This document shows positions 13,451 to 24,800 of a stretch of 64,000 nt of DNA, in pieces; within the stretch, counting starts at the first letter, position 1, and each line of letters opens with the position of its first letter. The notes under the pieces are model-generated. The model had not been told where the DNA came from. It ran no database searches and was given only the letters and a program-made list of their open reading frames with translations. The DNA is from Manduca sexta (lineage: Eukaryota; Arthropoda; Insecta; Lepidoptera; Sphingidae): NCBI RefSeq assembly GCF_014839805.1, contig NC_051134.1, positions 10,633,170 through 10,697,169 of the forward strand. Reading direction: 5' to 3'. The position numbers and the translations under genes are program-made.

Positions 13451-14400
13451 ACCGTCTCGCATGCTACAAATTACCGAGTTTAAGCTAATTAATTTATGTA
13501 TTTGAATTGAGATTTTATTTTTATTGCGGTTGGTTATTTATTGCATTTTATTATTTAACTCTTAAAATTGCAAAAGTGTCTGGAAAATTACAATATTATG
13601 TATTATTAAATGTGTATGATTATGATATTCTTTTATATATATTGTTTACTTTATCTTTGATAAATAATTTAAAAAGGTTTTACATATAATGAATGTATTA
13701 TTTGACAGCATTTTGCAAACGCGATGAGCATTTTTTGACTATAACGTTTCAATATTAATTTGCTTTAGCCATTTAATTAACCACCACGTTCTTGGAATCA
13801 TATCTTCTGTAACAGACGTTTCTGATACACGTTAAAATCTTAGAGATATTTGCTTGCTATTTTATTTATACTTAGGGTAGAGCAAAATATTGTCTCCTGT
13901 CAAAATAAGAGGCAAAATACATTTCTAAATAAAGACGGAACGTGACAGATGTAATCAGGAGATATTAAGGTACGTCTCAAGGCGTTTATTACAAAAATCA
14001 AAAGGTTTGAATGAAACAGGTGTTTGCTTCGTCGCGGGTCTTTGAATAATATGAATAACGTTGAAGAAAACATTTAGGTATTCTGTTTTACTCGTGATAC
14101 AGTTTTCGCGCGATTTTTCTGTTGTAAAATATAGATATATAAATTTAATAAAGTCTCAATTATATCACCTATTATATATAATATCTCCTGCATACTTGGT
14201 TGATTTCCGTTGAAATTGTCCGCCGTGGTCCAAATTCGGTTAGCAAGGAATTAAAGTCTAAATATGGGTAAATTTTATAAAGTCCTCAATTTACATCATG
14301 CCACAGTTTGGCACAAGCCTTCTATATAATTTAACGGGTTTTCATCCTAACACATTTGCAGCAATTATGTGATAAGTTCAGGCAGATTTTTTAATAACAT

Positions 14401-14555
14401 CGACGGGTGAAAGGCTAATTGTCATAAGCGACATTTTTTGCAACATTAAGTTTTATGTATATTTAAAAACAGCTCTTTTTTCTTTGTATTTTAAACCTAC
14501 GTTAAATTTTTTCGAATGGAATTGTCGCTTAAGTTAATTACCTTTTCAACCGTTG
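14401..14555. mobile_element. MITE family G, short copy
   Basis: CGACGGGTGAAAGGCTAATTG at one end and AATTACCTTTTCAACCGTTG at the other, with inner AAGCGACATTTTTT facing GAATTGTCGCTTAAG. Same ends as the copies at 11.9 and 26.6 kb, with a shorter core. Confidence 0.75.
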
Positions 14556-14612
14556 ATATATAAAATATATTTTTAAAGACCTTTATAACTATATATATTT
14601 TAACATATTATA

Positions 14613-14852
14613 GTGTCTCGGTGGCGAATTTTTATAGATGTAGGACGGCAGTACTGAGGTTAAGGATCCCTGGGTCGGGCAGTGATATATGATTTTTCTA
14701 TTCAGTATCAGCCCAGAGATTGGAATTTGTGCTTGTTATGGTGATAGGCTCACCCGGGCTATCACATCATAAGATGGAATATACACGACGGAAAGCGGAT
14801 GCATCTGTTCCGTCTGCCTACCCCTCGGGGTAAAAGGCATGAGTGTATTATG
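14613..14852 (+). mobile_element. SINE family A, diverged copy with GT-repeat tail
   Basis: The head reads GTCTCGGTGGCG, with a degraded B box (GGTTAAGGATCCC) and the family body (ATCAGCCCAGAG, GGCTCACC, ATCACATCAT). It runs straight into a TG/CG dinucleotide repeat, a common fate of SINE tails. Confidence 0.75.
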
Positions 14853-14865
14853 TGTGTATGTATAC

Positions 14866-14896
14866 GGTGTGCGTGTGCGTGTGCGTGTGTGTGTGT
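14866..14896 (+). repeat. (GT)n/(GTGTGC)n microsatellite at SINE tail
   Basis: Alternating GTGTGC units pass into pure GT, directly following a family A SINE. An antisense Thr/Arg-rich open frame here is a by-product. Confidence 0.9.
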
Positions 14897-15517
14897 TCGA
14901 TGAAATACATAGATTCAATTTAAAACTTAAGTTCTTTAATCAAATAAGTAGTTTATAAACTTAACGATACTTCTATACGACATAAAATGCACTCCGATTA
15001 TTTCCGCAAACTTGAAATCGCAGATCTCGCGAGAATTTTATTACCGGATTACAATATGAGACGTAAAGTTGATAATTTATTTAAATAAAAGCGCATTATG
15101 CAACTAAATATGTAGATTGAATCACTGCTCGAGTTGGAAAACTGAGGACCGACAAAAAGTTTTTAATTGGTGCAGAAGACGCGATCTATTACTGTCACTA
15201 TATTCTATAGATATTTAGTAACTGGTAACTATCTGTGTTTATTAGAACTTTTGTGATTTCAGGTCCTACGTCTCTTTATTTTACGGCATTTTTTATTGGT
15301 AACTATGTGTGTTTATTAGAACTGATTTTTGAAATTTTTCAAGTCCTACGTCTAGTGATCGATCAAGTAACGTGGGATTAGTAATAGTATTTTTTTTTTA
15401 TACGCGTACCGCGAAATAGCTTCATTGCTCATGATAAGCGACGTTCGGATAGAGTATTAAATGAAGAGAGATGACTACCTCTAATCTACATAAAAAGGTT
15501 CATTCGAAGACAGATAT

Positions 15518-15770
15518 GCTGGTGGTAGGATATATTTTATATCCGCGCGGATAGCGACCACCGTACACAAGCTTTAAAACTCGCCATAGTGGCCCATGTA
15601 AGTGTGTCGCGTTCCGGGATCAGCCTGTGTATATCCGATTGCAACAGGCCGGCATAATTGTATCGACTGTCGAGGAATCATTTCTCGTCAGTCGACATTC
15701 TATTGGACCCCACACCACTTACCATCAGGTGCAGTAACCACCTTGCCCTGCCCGTTAAAAACATGCCCAG
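15518..15770 (+). mobile_element. Repeat family C copy
   Basis: TGGTGGTAGGATATATTTTA, GCGACCACCGTACACAAGC, AAGTGTGTCGCGTTCCGGGA, CAACAGGCCGGCATAATTG, CACTTACCATCAGGTGCAG. Its open frames are repeat-derived. Confidence 0.8.
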
Positions 15771-16429
15771 AAAACAAAGTATCAACTCAACTAATCTAAA
15801 AAAATATAAAGAACAAAATACATTAATTATGTACGGAACCGTCCCTGATACATTAGCTACAATCCCTACAATTAACTCGACAAAAGAAATACAGAATCCG
15901 GCAAATATCCTGTAAATGTCCCGGGATTAAGAAAAGGAGGGGACGATGAATATTGTTAATCTTGCTAGATTATTTCTGAGTGTCTTACGTTTGTTCTTGA
16001 GAGGGACTATTTGTCCTTTTCAACAATTGTTTCAATGTGTTGAAACGCCTATTTTAAAGTTATCATAATTGAACCAATTAGTAACACGAAAGTGTATCTG
16101 AACTGATTAACGTGGGTAATAAATAAATGTAGATATTACTGCGTAACCTTAAACTATTTTTAGATAAGTACCTTCTAAAAGTACTCGGACCCGGCGGGAA
16201 TGCATGAAAAGATTGATGAAGGTGGAAGAAGCGCGAGAAGTATGCCAAATTCGTGCAAAATGACAATCCATAGTAGATGCAATCTATACTATACTACTAT
16301 ATTAATAGGCAGAGGCCGAGTCCTATGGGACAGAGGTGTGATACTATGTATGTAAAATGAGGTACCTACTTAAAATATAGACTTGTTAAGGTAGAGTGAA
16401 ACTGTAATTGGGTAATTTTATAACACATA

Positions 16430-16671
16430 TCACGCCTATATCCCCGAAGGGATATGCAAAGGTGCAACTAGAGCACCCCTTTTCCGCCTATATGTTCCGT
16501 CCCGTGATATGACGGGGCGCGAGCCTATCGCCATATTGAGCACAAATTTCAAATTCCGACCTGATACTGAATATAAAAACCTAATATCACTTTGCCCGAT
16601 CCAGGATTCGTACCCAGTACCTCAAAGCGATGTCGTACCGAGCACGCAATACAACTACGCCACCGAGATAG
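16430..16671 (-). mobile_element. SINE family A, diverged copy
   Basis: Full-length reverse-orientation copy. The body begins near CACGCCTATATCCCCGAAGG and the tRNA head ends GCCACCGAGA. Many substitutions show that it is much older than its neighbour at 16,707. Confidence 0.8.
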
Positions 16672-16706
16672 TTTTATATCAAATATATTAAATTAAAAAT
16701 AACGTT

Positions 16707-16968
16707 GCCGACTGCCTCGGTGGCGTAGTTGTATTGCATGTCCGGTACAATAGCGCTCTGAGGTCCTGGGTTCGAATCCCGGGTCGGGCAAAGTGATATT
16801 TGGGTTTTTCTGCTCAGTATCAGCCCGGAGTCTGGAATTTGTGCCCGATATGGCGATGGGCTCGCCCCCTATCACATCATGGGACGGAACATACTTGGCG
16901 AAAAGTGGGTGCCCTAGTTGCGCCTCTGCATACCCCTTCGGGGATAAAATGCGTGATGTTATGTATGT
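16707..16968 (+). mobile_element. SINE family A, intact young copy
   Basis: Nearly identical to the copy at 396-656 (same A and B boxes and the same body). It is flanked by AAAAATAACGTT at 16695-16706 and 16969-16980. It lies 36 bases from an older family A copy in the opposite orientation, giving a head-to-head pair. Confidence 0.9.
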
Positions 16969-17079
16969 AAAAATAACGTTTATCATAAAACTATGATGGA
17001 AAATTTTGGATCATTTCAAAATGAGAAATAAGGGATTCTTAAACCTTAAACATTTCAAAAAGTCATAAACAGTGGCGTA

Positions 17080-17252
17080 AATAACCGCCATTTTGAATAA
17101 ACGATCCCAATCGCTGTTTTTTCGATTTATTTCAAAAATTGACCAATCAGAACAAAGCTTTTTTGACATGCTACAAATGACTTATTTTGATTGGTTAATT
17201 CTCGAAATCGGATTGATGATTGAGATTGGGGTCATGTATTGAAAGCGTCTGT
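17080..17252. mobile_element. MITE family F copy
   Basis: AACCGCCATTTTGAATAAACG with ATCCCAATC at one end is mirrored by GATTGGGGTCATGTATTGAAAGC at the other. An inner GACCAATCAGAACAAAGC faces TTATTTTGATTGGTTAATTC. Confidence 0.7.
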
Positions 17253-18012
17253 AGATCGTTAAGGGCTCGTGGCAAGTTAATCGTATGGGGTACCTCGATA
17301 GATGAAAACTATATAAATTTCTTCTAGCGACGTTTTATTTAGGCCATATTACACCAAAACTCAAAAGTTTTTGAGCCGCCTGGACCCGCCCGTGGACTTT
17401 TAGCCCATAATGCCACCCTATTGTAACACGAAAGTTTCTAAACATCGTCAAACAATTGAAATTCACTTTATTTTATCCGGTAATATATTCCAATTCTAAA
17501 TTTACAGCAGCTTCAATTCCTGAAATAACAGATAGATATGCTAATTGTGAGTGAACGGATTGGAATTATCTTAATGTACCTGTATAGTGTATTCTTATCA
17601 TGTGTTTACTGTAAGGTGGTATTCTCTTCGATCTAGTGGCACTGTGTAATGTATGGGCTGTGGAAGGACCAGGTGTTGGGTTCGTTTTGTTGTTAGTAAA
17701 ATACTGTGCGAGTTTTCTAACCCGGAATTAAATGTCTCAATGAATAAAAACTTATATTTAAATCCTTTACCTAATGCTTGGGGTGGTATAAGGGCAGGTG
17801 CATACAACATTAGTTTCTAATACTATTATATTAGTGTAGTAAGTATATTAGTGTTAGGTTTTCGTGTACAAATCTTGAAATTATTTATTCAGTTTAAGTG
17901 TTGTAGCTCTCCATAACTAGAATTGATGACCTCATAGAACTCTCACATAATTATTTATTTTAGTCGATTATGGTGGTAATTATTTAATAGGATTCCAATT
18001 TACATCCTTAAG

Positions 18013-18270
18013 GCGATACCTCAAGGTCCATTTTCATACATTTTGTTTCGGCTTTAATCTGGGTAACTAAACAAGTATTGGCAAGTAAAGAATTTAAATT
18101 CACGTCTAGTTAGTGATTAGTTCTCGCAGTTGAAAGAAAAACGTAAAAATAATTAATAATCATGGATATTTCGGCCTTTAAAATTTTGTCATATAAAATT
18201 TTAAAGGCCGATCCATGATTAATATTTTACGTTTTCTCGACTCCATTATCACTAACGTAATTTAATTAAC
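18013..18270. repeat. Foldback element H1, left arm long, right arm shortened
   Basis: The core 18161-18217 is an imperfect palindrome (TTTCGGCCTTTAAAATTTT, 8-base spacer, AAAATTTTAAAGGCCG). The left flank continues outward through GAAAAACGTAAAAATAATT, CTCGCAGTTGAAAG and TGGGTAACTAAACAAG; the right flank keeps only part of the mirror sequence. Confidence 0.7.
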
Positions 18271-20109
18271 TTAAAAACGAAACAAATAAAAATACTAAAC
18301 ATTAAGTCCACTTTCGTAAAATCTAGTTATGCAAACATCCACTCGGAAACACTTATTTATCCAAATAATTTTCCAGTATCTAAATTGAATTGGAAATTTC
18401 AAGGAATATTACATTATTTTGGGTCCATTTACTCCTCTTTTCAACAATTAATCGGCTTTACGAACGAAATCAGGGTATTAACGAAAGTTATACCGACAAC
18501 AAGCCAACTAAACTTCGTTAAGAATACAGTGTAGGCTCGTTCGCGATCAAATTATTCTTAAACTAAGTTTATACTAGCAAATTATCGCAGCAACATGTTG
18601 CGCGAAAACTTGCAAATGCGTTAACGTTAGCGGAAATAATTCTATACACGGTTTTTGCCGCAAGACCAGCAAGCTTCAAAATTGAACCAGATTGTCGTGA
18701 TTGTTCACACGATAAAAATGGCTTGCCGAAGTCAATTTCTGCAGGTTTTCTTGGTGATCTAAAACTCGGTTTGAGCAACTTTTTGTTTGAAATGAGACTA
18801 AACTTACATTCATTTATATTCATTTAGAGCAATATTCCCATAGGTAAGCAGTTATATGTGAAAGTCAATCTCTAATATACATAAGGAGAATAATAATTAC
18901 AAAATATAAGAAACAGGTCGACATAATTTTACGTAGTATCTGTGTATACCAGACAGTGCTATAAAACGCGCACTAAACAGAATATGGACATTGCGGTGAA
19001 AATACCGCATTTGATTTTTTGCAGTGTACGCTTGCCCTTATTTTCATATCAATGGCGACTGATCCTTATCATCAGATAATCTATTGGTATTATTATTTGT
19101 CTATTTTTTTATTGTTTCGTTGATAAATTACGCAGCGAGTTAAAGAGATATTAGTGCTCACAAAGACTCGCCGAGCTTCACCCCGTAAAATGCGTCCCAA
19201 GTTCGATCCTGGCTAACACGAATTCCAGTGGCAGGCTTCTTAGCCACGATGCCGTTCTACAATCGGTAGGGCCAATAGAAACCAAAAATAAAATTGAAAT
19301 GAAATTTTCTAGTGATAACACTATAAAGTTAAAGGCTAAAGATCAAGAAAGGCATTTTAGCTAAGGACCCAAATATGAGGACAGGATAGCTCATAACCTA
19401 TTGCTAAAGAAGCTATTGTATTAGCTTAGCAGGAAAATTATTTTTAATTTTCCTGAGAAATGAGAACTAAGTATACAAACTTTTTACACATAACGCAGGG
19501 GTACCAACATTAAAAGACGAGTCCTAGAGTTGTATCTTGAAGAGGTAAACAGGCGGGTTTTACATCCATTAAGTGGACCGCATAATGGCAAACATTGGCC
19601 TAATTTTACTTCTACCTTACCTGTCCAGGGCTGTACTCGTGAAGTTAAATAATTAAAAGGTTTTACAACAAATATATAATATATTATGTATGTCCATTAG
19701 CCTCGTTATTACATTAACAAATTTTTGGTATTAGGTTTACTAGGTATGTTTATCTATTTGAAGATCTTATTCTTTTGTTGGTTGTAACACTTCTTTCGTT
19801 TAATTTAATCCCAGTAGCTTACACGTGTTGTTTTCGAAATAAAATGGCAGACAGTATAGAAATATACATTTTTTTAGAGATACCTGAACTGGTAGGTATT
19901 AAAACAAATTATCTAACTACAATAGTATGAACCTAATATCTTAAAAAAAATTGAAACAAGGCTTGAAAAACAATTCTCAAATTGGATACCTATTTAATTC
20001 TACTCTATGAGTCATAAATACTGGTCTTAACGTCATAATATTGTCGGTTTAAATGACAAATAAAAACCCCAATAATTAAACTAGGGGCCCAGATCCCCAA
20101 ACTACTTAC

Positions 20110-20190
20110 CCAGTCCGTCCTCAGAACACACCCTGTTTAGAGTTCGGTAAACCTGAGTGCGGACACGTCATAACTGCTCCTCACTGAATA
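20110..20190 (-). promoter_or_regulatory. Second candidate noncoding first exon, minus strand
   Basis: On the minus strand an initiator-like TTCAGTGAGG is followed by about 75 bases of balanced composition ending in the donor ACTGG|GTAAGTAG at 20110. The only ATG gives a 16-codon reading frame. Position and orientation fit an alternative upstream promoter for the same gene as the 13,331 exon, but nothing in the sequence links them. Confidence 0.3.
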
Positions 20191-20249
20191 AGGTCGTTTA
20201 ACTTGAAGAAAACCGCTGATCTCACGTAGTTGTCCTATAAACCTTACAT

Positions 20250-20492
20250 TAAGGTTATAGCTTAAGATCCATTTTTCATACATTTTGTTTCACCAAAATA
20301 ATTAATATGCATGGATATTTCGGCCTTTAAAATTTTAAAATTTTAAAGGCCGAAATATCCATGCATATTAATTATTTTTACGTTTTTCTTTCAACTGCGA
20401 GAACTAATCACTAACTAGACGTGAATTTAAATTCTTTACTTGTCAATACTTGTTTAGTTACCCAGATTAAAGGTGAAACAAAATGTATTAAA
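20250..20492. repeat. Foldback element H2, right arm long, left arm shortened
   Basis: Built round an 84-bp perfect spacerless palindrome (20295-20378, centre at 20336/20337). The right flank carries the full outer arm (TTTCAACTGCGAGAAC, CTTGTTTAGTTACCCAG), the reverse complement of the H1 left arm. The left flank jumps directly to CATTTTGTTTC. Confidence 0.8.
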
Positions 20493-21177
20493 TACTATGT
20501 CACACAATTTTGTCTCATTCACAAACAAATTCAAATACTTAATCCCGAATTTTAAATAATGAGGTATCGTAACACTTTTACTAACGTGATAATTTTAAAT
20601 GTAATTTTTCTAACATAAGTAAGTTAACATAGAAACTTGTAATAGAGAGTCCGCAAAATTTTAGTCTAAAACGAAAAAAATCTGCTCATACGGATTTATT
20701 CATAGACCTAAATCCCTTTTAAAGTATTTTTCTCTCGTATATATAAAAACGATTTCGATGCAACTATTTTGTTCCAGGATAAAGATCGTCGTACCTACTC
20801 ATGGTGAAAAACTTTAGAAATGGCTTGTTCCAAGGAGTCGCTTTCCGGTGTTATTATGCCTTGGGAAATGACTGTAATTGTACTAGTGGCTTAGTTCCTA
20901 TAATATAATCTTTACTTATGATTGATTTCTATAATACTCTTAGGTTTACGAGTATGTATGAAAAATAAAGTCAAACTGCAAAAATAACTAATAATTTATT
21001 GAAGCTTGAGATGCTTGAAATTATTAAAATTTTCCAGTACAAAATTTGCATCACTAAAGAGTTCACGCGTTCATATCGCTGGAATCCAGAGGTTCATGGA
21101 AGAAAATAAACGGTTAAAAATAGAACGCGCACTTTAAAAAAATACTATCGCTAATCTGACAGTGCGAACGTCGCGTA

Positions 21178-21182
21178 TCAGT
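21178..21182 (+). promoter_or_regulatory. Possible initiator (TCAGT) of the 84-aa gene
   Basis: An arthropod-style initiator TCAGT lies 114 bases before the ATG of the 84-aa gene. No TATA box is evident at the usual distance. This is motif matching only, so transcript ends would be needed. Confidence 0.25.
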
Positions 21183-21295
21183 CTCCTTATCAAATTATAG
21201 AAATGGTGTTATAGAAATCTTACACATTACAAAATTCCAGTGCGTTTGTTGTTTTCGAAGGCGTTGTTTCGTGGTGTTTGTATATTCTGTGTGCA

Positions 21296-21726
21296 ATGGA
21301 CTCAGACTTAATTTCCGATATCGTAACTACATGCAACTTTGTATACATACAGTCTAGAAACGCTTTAATTCGCTCTTTGGACGTACCCAACGGGTGGCTA
21401 TACAACCTTCGGTCTTTTTATAGTAAGTAAAATATTATACATTATGCCTACCTCTGTGGCCTCTTTACAGTTATATACCAACCGTAGATCATTTACTTGT
21501 AGATCTAAGCCTATGACATGAAACATGTAAGTGGTGATACTATTGTTGTAGTGAATAATTATTAAATATAAGTACATAACGTTTTTTGTGCGTTGCAGAA
21601 AATTTAAATAAAAACACAAGCATGGTTGAGTTGGAGCTGCCAGTTAATGATGTTATCTGGCGTGCCGATGAGCTGGGTTACGTGTTTTGTTTATTTACGC
21701 AATTATGTATAAGTACTAGTAGTTGA
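21296..21726 (+). CDS. Unrecognised two-exon gene, 84-residue protein
   Basis: Exon 1 is 21296-21422, ending in the strong donor A|GTAAGT. Exon 2 is 21599-21726, starting after TTGCAG and ending at TGA. Phase 1 joins cleanly (A|AA, Lys43). The protein begins MDSDLISDIVTTCNFVYIQ, contains PNGWLYNLRSFY and VNDVIWRADELGY, and ends LCISTSS. I do not recognise a family. There is no convincing signal peptide and it is mildly hydrophobic near the C-terminus. The frame is also open from 21215 to the ATG, but without an in-frame ATG; a short upstream ORF (MVL) lies at 21202. An AATAAA at 21752-21757 follows the stop, and MetAP1 starts only 104 bases later, so the two genes are tightly packed head to tail. 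An antisense open frame over exon 1 looks like a shadow, because the splice sites fit only the plus strand. Alternative: part of a longer gene with an unseen upstream exon. Confidence 0.7.
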
Positions 21727-21751
21727 TTTGACTATAGAAATAATTTTCGGA

Positions 21752-21757
21752 AATAAA
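21752..21757 (+). terminator. Polyadenylation signal of the 84-aa gene
   Basis: AATAAA lies 26 bases after the TGA of the 84-aa gene and 104 bases before the MetAP1 ATG, with no other exon between them. Confidence 0.5.
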
Positions 21758-21774
21758 TAATGAACGCATCAAAA

Positions 21775-21860
21775 CATGTCAATTGTCATGTTGGTAGTAA
21801 ATCTGACATTTGATGGCTGTCAACTTCAAATGTCACAAATTCATGACAGCTATATAAAAA
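21775..21860 (+). promoter_or_regulatory. Short MetAP1 upstream interval with inverted TGACATTT motifs
   Basis: Only about 100 bases separate the upstream gene's poly(A) signal from the MetAP1 ATG. They contain TGACATTT (from about 21805) and its inverted copy AAATGTCA about 20 bases on, plus further TGTCA/TGACAG half sites. These must include the 5' UTR and core promoter unless MetAP1 is expressed from further upstream. No factor is assigned. Confidence 0.3.
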
Positions 21861-24800
21861 ATGGCGGCGATTGGAATGTGCGAAACTCCCGGTTGCAAAT
21901 CAATTGCACAATTACAATGTCCAACGTGTATAAAACTCGGTATACAGGGCTCGTTTTTTTGCAACCAAACATGTTTCAAGAAGTCGTGGAAGACACACAA
22001 AATTATCCACTTGTTGGCGAGTAAGTGAGGTTATGTCGAACTAATGTGCCGTGAATTTGTCAGTGGAATAATTTTGCAATTTCTCTTATAGAAGGTGAAA
22101 GCACCGATGGATCTAACGTGGAATATAATCCTTGGCCGTCGTATAGCTTCACTGGTAAGCTGAGGCCGTTCCCTGCTGGTCCGAAGCGCACCGTGCCACC
22201 TCATATTGGGCGGCCGGACTATGCCGATTCTCCTACTGGCTTCCCGGCGTCAGAGAACGCTGCGAAAGGCTCCGGACAGATCAAAGTGCTGGACGATGAA
22301 GAAATTGAAGGGATGAAAGTGGCGTGTCGGCTTGGTAGAGAAGTTTTGGATGAAGCTGCCAAGTAAGATATTATGTTTCCACTAATATATTTAAGTAATC
22401 AAATTAGGTCTAAATTAACCAAATTTTATAGATTAATACCGTGTAATTAGAACAAGTTACATAAAAGTAGGTAAGGATGTATTATATGTGGTTATTATTT
22501 TTGTCTAATTGGAATAAACCAAGAATGCACAAATATTTTTTTCTATTATAGGACCTAATTACTTAAGTCCTCAACTGAACAATCTACACCTTAAAAAAAT
22601 CAGAAAGGTTAATAACACATTACCATTTCCCAGAGTGTGTGATGTTGGTGTCACAACTGAAGAGATAGACCGTGTTGTACATGAGGCCTGCGTTGAGAGG
22701 GAGTGCTACCCCAGCCCTCTCAACTACCACAACTTCCCAAACAGTTGCTGCACGTCTGTCAATGAGGTCATCTGCCACGGGATACCTGACTTGCGCCCTT
22801 TGCAGGTTTGAATGTTTGAATATTTGGCTATATGACAATGTAAATATAATCGCAATGGCTGTATCTCCTGTAAGATTATATTTAATAATAATAAATAAAA
22901 ATGCTATTTGTATACTAAAGGCCTTTTAGTAGTTTTTGTGTTTTATAAATACATTTCATGCTAATTAATTGATATTTTAGACTAAGTTTATGTTTTATTG
23001 TGCCTATCTTTGTGTTTATTAAATTATCTATGTAATATGTTTGTTATGGTTGAAAAAATATATTCTGGTAATATATTTTTTCAGGATGGAGATATTTGCA
23101 ATGTAGATGTCACTGTATACCATCGCGGTTTTCATGGTGATTTGAACGAAACATTCTTTGTTGGCAACGTACCAGAGTCTAGCCAGAAACTGGTGCAAAT
23201 CACATATGAGTGTCTGCAAAAGGCTATAGATATTGTGAAGCCAGGTGAAAAGTACAGGGAGATTGGTAATGTGATTCAGAAACACGCTCAAGCTAGCGGT
23301 TTCAGTGTTGTTCGGTCATACTGCGGACACGGTATACACAGACTGTTTCACACGGCCCCCAATGTGCCGCATTATGCCAGTAAGTTTGATATTTGATTTG
23401 ATTAATTCCTAGCTATAGATCATTTCTTCCACCAAGATGCGCCTCGCTACTTCCCGTAATCTCTTTAGTGTGCGTGAGCATGATTGAACACCCACACTAC
23501 GATGGATAGGCTCTAGATTGATGCTTGGATCAGCCACTTCATCACACAACACCCTTGATGAGAAAGTGGTGAGGTGTGTATTCATAGATAAAATGACCTA
23601 TAACATATGTCTCAAGTCTAGTTATTTTACGATTTAAATTAATTTATTAAAATGTTTGATTTTATTCTACTTGATCAACACCTTTAAACGATTAAGTTTT
23701 TAAATTATTTGTAAGAAAATAAAAGTAGGTGTGTACCTTAATAAACTTATAAACAATTTTCCCGAATAATAATTAATAACAGTATTAAAATAACCAGTAT
23801 TATCAGTTCAATACATAATGTATTATCAAACAATATGACAATCATTGAGAAAACACTGATTAGATTATTTCTATACCACAATTTGTAGAAAACAAAGCGG
23901 TTGGAGTGATGAAGCCAGGTCATTGTTTCACGATCGAGCCGATGATCAATGAGGGTGGCTGGCGCGATGAGCAGTGGCCAGACCACTGGACCGCTGTCAC
24001 CGCTGACGGATCTAGGTCTGCTCAGGTGAGTGACTTAAAAACTTCTGAACTAGTAGCATAACTATACTGTAAAGGGCCAGTGGCAGATTAATTCAATAGG
24101 GCCTTGCCTAAATCCTAAACCTATGAAGAATTTTTTGGCAACTTTTTTTAAGATCCAATACCCACAATAATTAGTATATCTTATATTTTGGGCCCCGTAG
24201 CCTTTTGACTGTTATTCCACCCTATAGTTACGTCTCTGTTCAGAACTACCCGCTAAACTCCTAACCCCCTTATTCATAAACGTTTTTTATCTAAGGACGG
24301 AGTAAAGCTGTGATAACAAGCCTGTTTTTCAGTGCCCAACGGCACTGAGAAATAGACATAGGGCCGTTGTGATTGGTTATGATTGTTGTATTACAATATT
24401 AACCAATCACAACGGCCCTACGTCTACGCACTGCGAAGACTGCCATGCCGTCAGCACTGAGAAACAGACTTGTTATCACAGCCTTACTCAATCGTTCGAT
24501 AAAAAACGTCTATGAATAAGGGGGTAAGTATAATATAAAAGCTTAGTTTTCTCTCAGACATTATAATTATTTGTTATCAGGCATGCAGTTTATTTAACTG
24601 ACATGCCTGTAACCTGTAATTCACAATTTTAGTGTTACTTCCCAGACATATTTATCAAGTTTGTTCATTGTCTGCAATTAAAACTTGCTAGTCTTGTCCA
24701 CATAAGAACAGATTTATTAAAATATGGTTTCTAAGTCTTATCAGGCCTATTCTATTTGATTAGTTGGTTAGATAATTCGGTCATAACTCAGGTTTGATAA

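Larger units (their letters stand above)
13460..20100. other. Gene-free repeat-bearing stretch
   Basis: Holds family A, C, F, G and H repeats and a GT microsatellite. No coding exon is supported. It may separate two alternative minus-strand promoters. Confidence 0.5.

Noticed and set aside
21220..21619. Minus-strand open frames upstream of MetAP1
   Set aside because: They are antisense to the plus-strand 84-aa gene, and the splice signals and following poly(A) signal fit only the plus strand.
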